Shown here in pieces: positions 12,871-23,842 of a stretch of DNA of 64,000 nt. A program made the position numbers and the translations under genes. The stretch is from NCBI RefSeq assembly GCF_003597395.2, contig NC_133769.1:179358108-179422107 (forward strand), read 5' to 3'. A model generated the notes under the pieces. It did no database searches, was not told the origin of the DNA, and saw only the letters and a program-made list of their open reading frames with translations. The first letter of the stretch is position 1; each line of letters begins with the position of its first letter. Source of the stretch: Chelonoidis abingdonii. Lineage: Eukaryota; Chordata; Testudines; Testudinidae.

Positions 12871-14145
12871 TGTTTCTCCACTGTCCTTGCTGCAAGCTCT
12901 CCTAGTCTAGTATGTCAATGGATTGTAAAAAGGTGTATCCACATTCCATCCACCCAAGTGTTAACAGGAAATGTTCTGACCTGCTGGTGGCAGGTGAGCA
13001 TCTGTTGTGTTACAGCATTGGACCGTTAACAGGTGAGTGCACAGCTCATGGGCCTGTCTTCAGCAAAGAATCTTCTGATTTCTTGAGCTGGATCAGACTG
13101 TTCAGTGCAATCTCCTATTGAATCCCTTAAGTGTAAGAAACAGTCTCTGACAAGCGTGTGGATCAGGTAGAGTGTGTGACTAAGGGATTGTGCATCATGT
13201 GAGGAGGAGTGCAGGCCTTGAATCAAAGGCTGACCTAATTTTCTGTTTTAAAAAAATGTCACTGACTTATCCTTTCCTCCCCTCTTTTTTCCTGTTTCCC
13301 TCCCTGCTGGCTATATGAACTCATGCAGTTGCTTTGATGCATTTCTATTGAGGTAAACATTCCAATCAGTCATTAATGCACAAACAGGGATGCTATAGTA
13401 ATCTGAGCATGTATCACTACTGCTGTGAAACAACTGTCATGCTGTCTCACTTAACTCTTCAATCCCTATTGCTCCTTGCCAGAAATTGAATAGGTAATGC
13501 CCTGCCCTTGAAATAAAAAAATAAACTGCAGCATTATTTTACTGTTGCCACGGAATGCTGCAGTAACATTGTTGTAAGTGGTAATGGTGGTTCCCCAATA
13601 GTAGAGTCCTTTTCTGCCATAATGAAGGAATTGGTAATGACTCCATAATTCAGCTGTTTCAATTAGAGCCAAAGTTTAAACCAGGGGTTGGCAACCTATG
13701 GCACACACGCCAAAGATGGCATGCGAGCCGATTTTTAATGGCATGCGGCTGTCTGCTGGGACTCTGCATGCCATTAAAAATCCTGCTGACGCGGCAAGCT
13801 GCAGGGTCCACGCGCCCAGGCCAGAGCGTCCGGCTGAGCGCAGCAAGCCGCCGGCCCCTCCACTGCCTTCCCCTGGAGCCTTGCCGCCACGCACACAGCG
13901 CTCTGGGGGCCAGGGCTGCGTGCTCCCGCGGGGTAGTGTTTGGGTCTGTGGGAAGGGAAAGACACTCCCCGCTCATCTGGATCCCTGCTGCCCAGCGCGC
14001 AACGCTCTGTGGGGGGGGGTGGGGCTGCACATGCACGCGGCGCCAAAGCTCCAGATAAGCGGGGAGCCTTGTGGTAATGGGTCTGAGGCCGGGGGAGGGT
14101 TGGGTAAGGGGTGGGGGCAGTCAAGGGACAGGGACCAGGGTGGGA

Positions 14146-14248
14146 NNNNNNNNNNNNNNNNNNNNNNNNNNNNNNNNNNNNNNNNNNNNNNNNNNNNNNN
14201 NNNNNNNNNNNNNNNNNNNNNNNNNNNNNNNNNNNNNNNNNNNNNNNN
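14146..14248. other. Assembly gap (103 N)
   Basis: 103 undetermined bases inside a G-rich tandem repeat. The true length is unknown. Confidence 0.99.
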
Positions 14249-14590
14249 GGGTGGGGGGGTCTCTGGAGGGGGTGGTCAGGGGACAAGGAGCTGGGGGGGT
14301 TGGATGAGTTGGGAGTTCTGGGGGTTCTGTCAGGAGGTAGGGGTGTGGAGAGGGATTGGGGCAGGCAGGGAGCAGGGGGGCGGGTTGTATGGGTCCAGAG
14401 TTCTGGGGGTCCTGTCAGGCTGCGGTGAATGAGTAGATAGGCATGGGAGTCTAGGGAGTTCTGTCTGGGTGCGGGGGTGTGGATAAGAGTTGGGGCAGTC
14501 AGGGGACAAGGGGCAGGGAGGCTTAGATAGGGGATGGGGTCCCAGGAGGGGGTAGTCGGCACAAGGAGTGGGGGAGTTCTGGTGGGGCAG
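14249..14590 (+). repeat. Imperfect G-rich minisatellite
   Basis: GAGTTCTGGGGGTTCTGTC-like words recur at about 14312, 14398 and 14455, and GTTGGGGCAG-like words at about 14355 and 14490. Units are unequal in length. The same unit begins left of the gap at about 14100. Strong G excess on the + strand. Confidence 0.65.
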
Positions 14591-15926
14591 TCACCCAGTC
14601 CTCTGTCCTGAGCTCTGATCCCCCACCCACACACCCAGCCCTCTGCCCTGAGCCCTGTACCCCCACGCAACCCCATGCCCCTGCCCTGAGCCCTGTACCA
14701 CCCAGCCCTCTGTTGACTTCTTCAACCCCCACCCCCGCACGTGACCCCACATCTCTTGTGCACTTTGGGAGGCATGTGAGATGTAGAGCTGCTGTTCTTC
14801 TGGCCTTTGGAGGCCAGCGTGCTGAAGGGCAGCCTTGCTGCTGCATACCTCCAAAGGGCATGGGTACGGAATGTCAATCCAGCAAGCCTCTGCTGCACAG
14901 CACAGGGGAACTGATCGCTGTAGAGAAAACTGTGCACCAAGCGTGTATGTTTCCCTGTGCCAACTAGACTTCCGCTTTTCAGGGTTCCTTATTTATTAGA
15001 AAAAGGAAATCCTAGACAGAAAACTTGCACAGTTAGTTTTTTTAAGCTGATAGTTCTTTAGTTTATGCATAAGGGATATATTCATTTCTTTGGCAACCTA
15101 AGGGCCAAAGGATCAAAATGATCACTTAATTAAAGTAATTTACACAGATATTCTGTTATTTATGCGTTCAGTTAATGATGATTCACCTTGAACACTTCAA
15201 TAATCTTAAGTCTCCCACAAGACATACTTATGACTCTGCATTTATATCATTAATACTATGTTATGTAGTCCAACTTACACATATGTTAGTGATGTATGTA
15301 CTGAAAGAGTTCCTAAATGTATTTGCTCATCAAAGTTAGGGCTCTTGGGACCTGCAAGATAAATTTTCACATGTCGTTATTATTCACTGAATCATGAATA
15401 TTAGGCTAATAGAATATTTATGTCCCTTAACAGGTCAATACAAGTTTTTCATGCTTAGGGGTTCCATATGATTCTTGTGTAGTTATTTAATCTACTTGAG
15501 GGTTAATTGTCTCAATAGCCTAACTCTAAAGTTAGGTTTGCATGTGTGTAGGGAAATACACAATATTCACAATATATAATGTGGTAGCTATGATAAAATG
15601 AAATGTGTCTGTATTCAGGTATTAAGCTGATTGCCATATTGGGGAGAAATTCTCCCTCCTATATCCCGTGGAATAGCATTGTAGAGAAGTGAGGGGTTTA
15701 AAAATAAAACTAGTGTCCAGTGTCAATGCTGTTAGAGAATACTAGGCTTGATGGCCTGGTGGTCTGCTTTGGTACAATGAGGAGGTTGGGTAGTCAGTTC
15801 AATGCACAATCGGTGGTTTTGGTGTGACAATTCTTACGTTGTATAATCCTACCATATTCTGCTATGTTAGGGTTTTTTCTGTGTTTCCAGACTCTGGAAG
15901 ACCAGATTGAGGAAGGAGGATTATGG

Positions 15927-16634
15927 CAGGGGTGGGCAAACTTTTTGGCCTAAAGGCCATATCTAGGTAGGGAAATTGTATGCAGGGCAGGGGTTGGGGT
16001 GTGGGAGGGGATATGGTGTGCAGGAAGGGGCTCAGGGCAATGGGTTAAGGTGCAGGAGAGGTGCAGGGTGCAGCAGGGGGCTCAAGGCAGGTGGTTGGGG
16101 CACAGAACGCAGGAGGGGGCTCAGGGCAGGAGTGCAGGGAGGAATGTGGCAGGGGCCTCAAGGCAGAGGATTAGCGGGCTCAGAGCAGAGGGTTGGGGTG
16201 TGGGCTCCGGCCTGGCTCCGCTTATCTTGAGTGGCTCCAGGATGGCAGCGGCGTGCAGCAGAGCTAAGGCAGGCTCCCTGCCTGCCCTGGCCCCATGCCG
16301 CTCCTGGAAGTGGTCAGCATGTCCTCCAGGGGGTAGGGTAGGGTATGCGGCTCCGCTGTGTGCTACCCTCGCCTGCGGCTCCTCATTCCCGGCCAATGGT
16401 AGCTGCGGGGGGCAGTGCCTGGAGGCAAGAGCAGTGCATGGATCCCTCTGTTTCCCCCCCTCCCCCAGGCCGCAGGGACGTGGTGCCTGCCGCTTCCGGG
16501 AGCGGCGCAGGGCTAGGGCAGGCAGGGAGCCTGCCTTAGCCCTCCCTGTGCCACGGGCTGGCAATCCCACAGGCTGTATCGAGAGCCCTGACGGGCCAGA
16601 TCCAGCCCATGGGCCATAGTTTGCCCTTCCCTGG
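15927..16634. mobile_element. hAT-like element with internal tandem and inverted repeats
   Basis: Starts CAGGGGTGGGCAAAC and ends GTTTGCCCTTCCCTG, flanked by 8-bp duplications GATTATGG / GATTATGA. The left half carries imperfect units of GGGGGCTCAGGGCAGG. The right half has a roughly 40-base inverted pair around GGCAGGCTCCCTGCCTGCC. The 206-codon open frame across it is spurious. Confidence 0.82.
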
Positions 16635-17109
16635 ATTATGAGGTTCTGAAGCGTAAGCTAAGTTGGGACTCATGTTTCATATGAAGACAGTTTTACTTTA
16701 GTGCATCAGAAATAGGAACAATGCTTTCTTTTAACTGCCCAGCTTTTCCTGTTCCATCTTTTTTTAGTTGGGCCGTACTTTTAAAAACAAACAAACAAAA
16801 ATCAGTCTAGGTGCATGTCCCTGTAGAATGTTCTGCTCAATCTTGTCCACTCTCAGTGGGGACCTCTAGGGAGTTTATCGCATTCTCCAAGTAAGCAGCT
16901 GTGTTTTCCCCACTGCTGTAGGCAGTGCGTATGTCTTTTGATTGATTAGGGAGGGGGAGCAGTAGTTTTGTCTGCTGTGCTGTAGCTGGTATAGATTGAC
17001 GCAAACAACTAATTACCAGAAACAAGGGCTGAGAGGATTACAGTGCTAACCTAGGTATCTTTCTCTCCTCACTGTCCCTCCTACATGTACACAAGTCTTT
17101 GGATACTGT

Positions 17110-17919
17110 TGTCAAGGTTCCTTCCCCACTCTGAGCTTTAGGGTACAGATGTGAGGACCTGCATGGACACTTCTAAGCTTAATTACTAGCTTAGATCTGG
17201 TACACTGCCACCATCCAGAATTTTAGTGTCTCTGTAACACTTTCTGTCCCCCCAAAACTTTCCCCTCCCTGGGTTGCCTTGAGGGACTTCACCAATTCCC
17301 TGGTGAACACAGATCCAAACCCCTTAGATCTTAAAACCAAGGAAAATTAACCATCCCTCTCCTTTCCCCACCAATCCCTGGTGAGTCAGATCCAATCCCC
17401 TTGGATCTTAAAACAAGGAAAAATCAATCAGGTTCTTAAAAAGAAAGCTTTTAATTAAAGAAAGAAAAGGTAAAAATTATCTCTCTGTAAAATCAGGATG
17501 GAAAATGCTTTACAGGGTAATCAGATTTCTATAGACCAGAGGGACCCCCCTCTAGCCTTAGGTTCAAAGTTACAGCAAACAGAGGTAAAATCCTTCCAGC
17601 AAAAAGAAACATTTACAATACAGGTTGAGAAAACAAAAATAAGACTAACCCGCCTTGCCTGGCTATTACTTACAAGTTTGAAACATGAGAGACTGATTCA
17701 GAAAGATTTGGAGAGCCTGGATTGACGTCTGGTCCCTCTTAGTCCCAAGAGCAAACAACCCCCAAAACAAAGAGCACAAACAAAAGACTTCCCTCCACCA
17801 AGATTTGAAAGTATCTTGTCCCCCTAATGGTCCTCTGGTCAGGTGTCAGCCAGGCTTACTGAGCTTCTTAACCCTTTACAGGTAAAAGAGACATTAACCT
17901 TAACTATCTGTTTATGACA
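17110..17919 (-). mobile_element. Solo LTR of an endogenous retrovirus, antisense to IGSF3
   Basis: An 810-bp block flanked by a perfect 5-bp duplication ACTGT. On the minus strand it begins TGTCATAAACAG and ends AACCTTGACA, the TG...CA ends of an LTR. No internal retroviral sequence is adjacent, so recombination between two LTRs probably removed the provirus. Confidence 0.8.
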
Positions 17920-18794
17920 ACTGTGTAGAATTGAAATCAATACCATGGATGTATGGATTGTGTCTGAGAATGGCAGGAGCAGGCAGCTGCGTCTGATGTC
18001 TGCTGCTTACTTTGAGGTACTTCAAATGCCAGAGCCCTGTCTCCTCTGAACCTCTCTGCCATTATAAGGCAGCTACATCATCCCTCATGGCTCTCATTTT
18101 AGAGTGGTGAGGGCTGCTGAAGTCCATTAAGGCAAACTGTAAAGCTAGCTTAAGAGGAGAGGTAAGCACGGATTTCTGCACAGAATGCCCCCAGGAATAG
18201 TGTCCTTCCAATTATTCTCATACTATTGCAAACTCTTCTGATATCCGTGACATCACAGAGTGTTGCACTGTGGGACATCTCTGGTGGTCACAGAAGGGTG
18301 AGCAGTTTTCGGGGGCTAAGAACTAAATGTTAAATCTTTGTGCAAGTTGTATTGTGCTGCGGTTAATAAGGTGACTCAGCCTATGACTGGGCCCTCTAAA
18401 TTGGTGTTCGGATTACAGTTCATCTTGAACAGCTTGGTTGTGTCTTGCTGAGAGTTCAGAGAGGAGGTTAGTAAATCTGAGATGGGATTGCTGTGGGGCA
18501 GCAGGATGTAATGGGCCAGATGGGAACTGAACTCACGTTAATTCCCTAGTATTCCTCAGGCAGAGAGTGGTTTTCAAGGAGTAGGGAAGAAGGGTTATGT
18601 TTTGGCTAAATAGTCCTTGCTTAGCACTTGGCTAACTCAGACCCATCCATGCTATATGGAATATGCAGCCGTGGATCTGGGATAGTGTCCTAGAGTACAT
18701 ACCACTTTTACACTTTGTTTGTCAAAGGTCTTGAAATTTAGTAAAAAGGTTAAGTAATTATGTTGCAGAAGACAGGAGGTGATGGTGGTTGTCA

Positions 18795-19400
18795 GTTTAT
18801 TTGTATTACAGTAGCACCCATAGACCCCCAACTGAGATCAGGCCCCCAGTGAGCTAGGCACTGCATGCACACAGTAAGGAGAAGGTCCCTGCCCTGGAGG
18901 GAAAATGGAATTGCAGAGAGGTGAAGGGAGTTGCCCGCAGTCACCCACAGGCAGGGCCGGCGCTACCATTTAGGCAGCCTAGGCAATCACCTAGGGCACC
19001 AGGATTATTGGGGGGGTGGCATTTTGCCGGGGGGCGGCAGGCGGCTCCGGTTGACCTGCCGCAGGCATGCCTGTGGAGGGTCCGTTGGTCCGCGGCTCCA
19101 GTGGAGCTGCCGCAGTCATGCCTGCGGACGGTTGGCTGCTCCCGCGGCTCAGGTGGACCTCCCGCAGGCATGCCTGCGGCAGCTGCACTGGAGCCACAAA
19201 CCAACGGACCCTCTGCAGGAATGCCTGCGGCAGCTTCACCAGAGCAGCGGGATCAGCGCGGGGGGCAGCGAAATGGCTGTGCGCCTAGGGTGCGAGAAAC
19301 CCTGGTGCCGGTCCTGCCCACAGGAAATATGGGTTCGATACCTGGTTCTGCCTCTGACCTGCATCCAAGTCCAGTGTCTTGTCCACCAACCCACACTACT
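18795..19400 (-). repeat. CORE/MIR-type SINE, antisense, split by a hAT element
   Basis: TATTTGTATTACAGTAGCACC...AGGTGAAGGGAG...CACCCACAGG is interrupted and resumes as AAATATGGGTTCG...GTCTTGTCCACCAACCCAC. Together they make one SINE in antisense orientation. Confidence 0.7.
18952..19316. mobile_element. GC-rich hAT-like MITE nested in a SINE
   Basis: Starts CAGGGCCGGCGCTACC and ends GTGCCGGTCCTG, with perfect 8-bp target duplications CCCACAGG. The interior is a run of diverged units around CTGCCGCAGGCATGCCTG in both orientations, so open frames appear on every strand without coding meaning. Confidence 0.85.
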
Positions 19401-19480
19401 TCTAGAGTTGCATTATCCTCATTTTACAGAGGGAGAAGTTGAGGTTTATTGATTTGCCTAAATCCGCAAAATGTTGGTGA
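19370..19480 (-). repeat. MIR-type relic
   Basis: CATTTTACAGAGGGAGAAGTTGAGG and the flanking words resemble antisense MIR. Old and short. Confidence 0.4.
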
Positions 19481-19709
19481 ATTCCCGGTTTCCCTCTGGT
19501 GTGCAGATCACATGGTCACATCTCCTTTTGTAGATGACTTATCTTTTGTGGAGTCACGAGAGAAAATGTGGAAGAATGGCCATTCTGGTGGCCATAGCTC
19601 TATCAGTACTGAGCCCATGTCTCAGCATGGGATGAGGGGCGCTGCTGCATTTGGGGTTGGTAGCAAAGTACATGTTATTCTTCCCTTCTGAGATTAATAC
19701 CCGAGAGAT

Positions 19710-19890
19710 GCCATGGTCTTGTGATTTAAGCACAGACAGTGGAGTCAGGAAATCGTACGTAATCCCAGTTCTGCAACTAACTTGTTGTGAGACCTTAAAC
19801 TAGTCTCTTAACCTCTCATAGCTCAGTCTCCTAGCTGTGAAATAGGGTTAATGTTTTATCCCACAGAGGGCTAATATTTACACTTCTGTG
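19710..19890 (+). repeat. MIR-type SINE relic
   Basis: CATGGTCTTGTGATTTAAGCAC...CAGTTCTGCAAC...CTTAACCTCTCATAGCTCAG has the order of a MIR, from the tRNA-like head to the CORE region. Confidence 0.55.
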
Positions 19891-20104
19891 GAGTGTTTAG
19901 ACGCTTTTGTGAATGAAGTTTGTTTCCAGATTTATTGGGAAGAGATGGATATTTTTATCCAAATGCAAGAGAAGCTAAAGCATTTGTCTCGGCAGCACTC
20001 CTCATCTTTAAAGTCGGGCAGAGGGGCTTTACCAGAATCTCTTGCCTACACAATTCTTGCAGAAATCTTGACACCACCTCGTGGCAGCTAGTATTATTAC
20101 ACTG

Positions 20105-20240
20105 GTTTTCAAACTTTTCCATAATATGGACCGTGTCTTTGAGAGTGCCTCAGGGACCATCTCCCTTCCTCTCCGTGGTTTATATACCCCCTGATGTTAA
20201 CTAATGGCATGGAAAATATTAGGGAGCCCTGTATTTTTAG
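20105..20240. mobile_element. hAT-type MITE fragment
   Basis: GGTTTTCAAACTTTTCC near the start resembles the terminal repeat of the hAT MITEs. The second terminus is not preserved. Confidence 0.35.
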
Positions 20241-20907
20241 CTGTCTTGCTTTTTTTTTCCAATAAAAAAAATTGACACTGTCAACTCTAGCAATTCCAAG
20301 CATCTTTTGGCTCCAGAATGACAGTAGGAGATCTCAATCAGTTTGATTAATCTCTTTGTCCATGCTCCTTTGTACACACTTCTCTGCTGCCCAGCCCCTC
20401 TTTCCTCTCTTGCCTGGTCCTTGTCCTCCCCCCGTGCACATGATTTTCTACTGCCTTTCTCTCCTGGGCATGCTGCCCAGCCACCTGGTCTTGTATTCTC
20501 CCTGCTCCCCTTAATATGCTGCCCAGCTGCCTTGTCGCTGTGTCCTGCCTTTATTCCCTCACCACTGTTCCTCACTGCAGCATTCATGTTGGAATCAGGT
20601 CCATTGCTGTTCTGGCTTAATAAACAAAGGACGCCCATGGTCCTAGAAGTGCCTTGTATTGTCCTTTTCTCACTGATGTTGAGTGCAACAGTAGCTTCAA
20701 GTGTAGTTACTAACATAAAAGTTTAGCATCTGTCTTTTTTTACACACCACCTGTTTGTTTTTTTCAGAGGGCGATCTGGTGTAGTGTATGGGGAGAGCAT
20801 GACCCAAACTTTATAGGCCCAGCCCATGCACCCTAACTGAGTGTAATCTGGCTCACTTCACGGATTGAGCGACTCCTGTGTGTTAGGACTTTCAGTGGCT
20901 TTCACCA

Positions 20908-21130
20908 AGCCATGGTCCACGCTACAAATTTGTCAGTATAAGCACGTCGCTTAGGAATGTGGAAAATCCCCACCCCTAAGCAACATGTAGACAGCGCTGT
21001 GTGAACGGGAGGGCCTCTCCCATCAACATAGCTACTGCTTTGCGGGCAGGTGAGGGTTACACTGATTGCATCAGCGGCAGTAGTGTCTTCTCTAAGCAGC
21101 TGCATCGTAAGTGTAGACAAGCCCTCGTAG
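20908..21130. mobile_element. MITE of the hairpin-bearing family
   Basis: A left end near TGGTCCACGCTACAAATTTG and a right end GTAAGTGTAGACAAGCCC are inverted ends. Inside, GCTTAGG...GTGG-AAAATC-CCCACCCCTAAGC (20949-20981) forms a stem-loop also seen in the copies at 48109 and 53694. Confidence 0.6.
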
Positions 21131-22982
21131 GCAGGGAGTGGAATAGTAGTGTATTTAGCCGGTCAGGTTTGAGGTGCATTGGCAAAGTTGTATGGGGACT
21201 CAAGAATGTCGTAATGGGGGGTATGCAGAGCCCTCGAAGCTCAGTGATGGATGTGCTATAAATATGGAAATACCTAGGTAAAAGAAGGACTCGGGAAAGT
21301 GATGTCATGAGGTACTGCAGTGGTCACAGTAGTGGAGAAGTGTCCTGTGCTTTTTTCTCCAAACCATTTCCACTTCTTGATCTGTATCCCATGGAGGCCA
21401 GTGTAGCAAAGCTATCCTCCTTTGAGGCAGCAGAGCAGGAAGGAGACTTGAGCAAGATGACAATCAGATTTAATTTTATTTAATAATATAAAACAGTTAC
21501 AAGAGAGCCCCAGGACTGCAGGGCGGGGACAAGGAACTGAGCTGCTCTGGAAACTTATTCAGATGGATTTTAAATGAGAAATTTAAATCTCATCAGGAAA
21601 GCGTGGTGAATAAGTTAGTTGCTGCCTATCATGGCCATTGCTGAGCTTAAAGGCAAAGGCAAGGGGAAACCGACTAATTCACTCTCAGACACCTGGGACT
21701 TGAAAAATCTGTTGGACACCTGCTACCTAGTGGGCAATGTGTGACAAAATAATGGGAGGATGGGGGAAGAAGGTCAGCATTGCTGCTGATATCCCGGGGA
21801 GTGACCTGGTAAGAAAGGGATTTCTATCACGGTACTGTCCATGCTTTTGGGGACTCTATTTTCATAAGTCTCTGGCTAGTAAATAGTTGATGACTGTGGA
21901 AGCACCTCCCCTCTCCCTGCTGGACAGGAGAAGTTCTCTCTCCCTCACTTTCTCCACATCCTTGCTAATCCCTCCCTTTTCTCATTATTTGAGTCCTCAT
22001 CCACAAATAATTTCAGTGTCTGACTGGTTGCAACTCACAGTATCGGCTGTAGAACTGGCCGGGACCATGTTGATTTCATTCTACTGGTACTTATGAAAGC
22101 TATGAGCAGCAGCAGAGTCATTGGTGCTGCCGATCTGTAGGCTCCAGCAGATAACTCTGTTACCACTCTGCCTTTGTTCGTCTTTGATACTTTGCTTTTG
22201 TAGACAGTCTAGAAACTTTTCCCTTTTTAAAACAGGATCTTGTCAACTTGAAATAGTCTGTTTCTAAAAAATGAATTCAAAAGTAGATGTAAGTACTAAT
22301 ACAGTACCCCTGCATTGCCCTGCATGTTTTTATGCTTTTGGGGTTGGCACTGGTGCCCCTTCAAATCCAGTGGTCTCCTCCCATCTCCATCCCCAACCCA
22401 TGCCTTCGGCATAAAGGGAAAGGAGGGCAAGGGGAGGTGTGGGAGAAATTCTGTTAAGTACCCAGAAGATGTGGGTTCTGTGCAAACAGATTTTTCTCTC
22501 TCAAGTTGGACTCTTTGCCTGTTTTGTTAATTATCTTTCCCTCTCCCTGGTTCTCCCTGTGTTTCCCTTTCATGGCTAATCTTTGTTGTAGAAATAAACA
22601 GTGGGGAAATGACTCCTATTTCTTAACGGGATACATGGCATTTATTTCCTGTCCATTTGCTAAATCAACTTGACATGTGTCTAACAGCCTTATTGCCAAT
22701 TCCCTGACGTCTGTCTGTCCAAGGAGGACACAAGCAATTGACTATTGTGTGGTTGCACTGCTGCCCTCAGAGGAGCCAGCGTCCTCTAAATGCAGTTACG
22801 CCATTTTGCTGAGGGAGTTAAAATGTGGACAGACGTAAATAACGGAGAGAAGAATTGTCTCTTGACTTTTTTTAAGAGGGAAAATTGAAAGATCTTATAT
22901 ATGTCTACTTGGCCAAACAATGACTTACAGGGGGCAAAGGCCCTAGCAATGACGTATAAATATTTTGAGAGGTGGGAGTGAT

Positions 22983-23002
22983 TATGTATGTATGTATGTA
23001 TG
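22983..23002 (+). repeat. (TATG)n microsatellite
   Basis: Five tandem TATG units. Confidence 0.9.
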
Positions 23003-23431
23003 TGTGGTGTATGACAAAGAGTGAAGGCATGGAATTGAGAGGACAACGTAGGCTGCATCTGATAAGTGCCCTCGAAAGTAAGTAGGTTCTATTAAGCTAC
23101 GCGACAGTAACCCAAGGGATGTGATAGAAGGCCCCCCTGTATGGTAGCTTGGGGGCATTTAGCAGTAGACTAAACGAAGCACCAGAAAATATGCTGTCGG
23201 TAACAATCTGCATGGGCTGAGGGCTCTGGGGAGGACTAGGTGTGGCCTAATAGGGCTTTGCATCTCTAATGTCTGAGTCCACTGGAACTGTAAATAGAAA
23301 CCTTCTTCCCAGTGCTCCTTTAAAGAATCCAGCCTTTAGTCGCTCCCTTGGCTCAGAGGTTTCTTAATGCTGCTACCGCTAAAGATTTGTTTTTTCTCAT
23401 CTCCTCCCTCTCTTCATTCTCTTTATTGCAG

Positions 23432-23842
23432 TTATTCCAGACTCCTTGCGGGTGACCTCAGTTCCACAGACACTAAACAAAGTGGAGCGCGATTCTCTGG
23501 AGCTGAAATGCGAGGTGTCTAAGAGTACAGCTCAACACAGTCACCTCTCCATCTCCTGGTACCGCCAGAAAGTGGGCGAGCCTCCAGTGGAGGTGATCTC
23601 CCTGAGCCGCGACTTTGTCCTGCGGGCGGGCAGCACCTACGCGCAGAGGCAGGCCACCGGCGATGTCCGCCTAGACAAGGTGGGAGAGACCACTTCCAAG
23701 CTCACCGTCTACAACCTCCAGCCATCGGACCAGGGCGAGTTCTATTGCGAGGCAGCGGAGTGGATCCAGGACCCTGACAAGTCCTGGTACGCCATGACCC
23801 GCAAGCGCTCCGAGGGCACCACCGTCAACATTCAAGCTACTG
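23432..23842 (+). CDS. IGSF3: IGSF3 exon encoding Ig-like V domain 2
   Basis: A 411-nt exon, phase 1 at both ends: its first two bases complete a Val codon and its last G begins the Asp codon of the next exon. The acceptor is a pyrimidine tract plus TTGCAG. The donor is G|GTTGGT, which is weak. The 137 residues form one extracellular V-type Ig domain. The first core Cys is at about residue 27 (ELKCEV), the core Trp at about 43 (SISWYR), and the second core Cys at about 106 inside DQGEFYC. The motif that names the EWI family, Glu-Trp-Ile, follows at about 110-112. No N-glycosylation sequon is visible in this domain. Reading continues open into the intron to a stop at about 23931, so retained-intron transcripts would truncate after this domain. 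Confidence 0.96.

Larger units (their letters stand above)
13682..14725. mobile_element. hAT-like element with G-rich and C-rich internal tandem repeats
   Basis: Starts CAGGGGTTGGCAACC, a hAT-type terminus. A short inverted repeat follows (GATTTTTAATGGCATGC...GCATGCCATTAAAAATC). The interior becomes a G-rich minisatellite-like tract that includes the assembly gap, then C-rich units of about 40 bases (CCCTGAGCCCTGTACC recurs). The right end is not clear, so the end coordinate is approximate. Long open frames here are repeat artefacts. Confidence 0.55.
1..23431 (+). other. Intron upstream of the Ig2 exon (at least 23.4 kb)
   Basis: No Ig1 exon, signal-peptide exon or other protein-coding exon was recognised here on either strand. 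The stretch is ordinary vertebrate intron with many repeats, listed separately. Parts where I see nothing definable include about 250-2190, 3400-5150, 6820-7250, 7310-9740, 11680-12740, 12870-13680, 14960-15925, 16640-17100, 17930-18790, 19890-20100 and 21130-23400, apart from short mononucleotide tracts. A small 5' exon hidden by its size cannot be excluded. Confidence 0.8.

Noticed and set aside
13698..14676. Open frames of 244 and 300 codons on opposite strands
   Set aside because: Both run through the N gap and through G-rich/C-rich tandem repeats. N bases cannot give stops, so the lengths are artefacts.
15999..16619. 206-codon open frame on the + strand
   Set aside because: It lies wholly inside a hAT-like element with 8-bp target duplications and is made of G-rich units. 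The opposite strand is also open, as expected for low-complexity sequence.
18921..19452. Two overlapping 173-codon open frames
   Set aside because: They are translations of palindromic GC-rich units in the MITE at 18952-19316, and frames are open on both strands.
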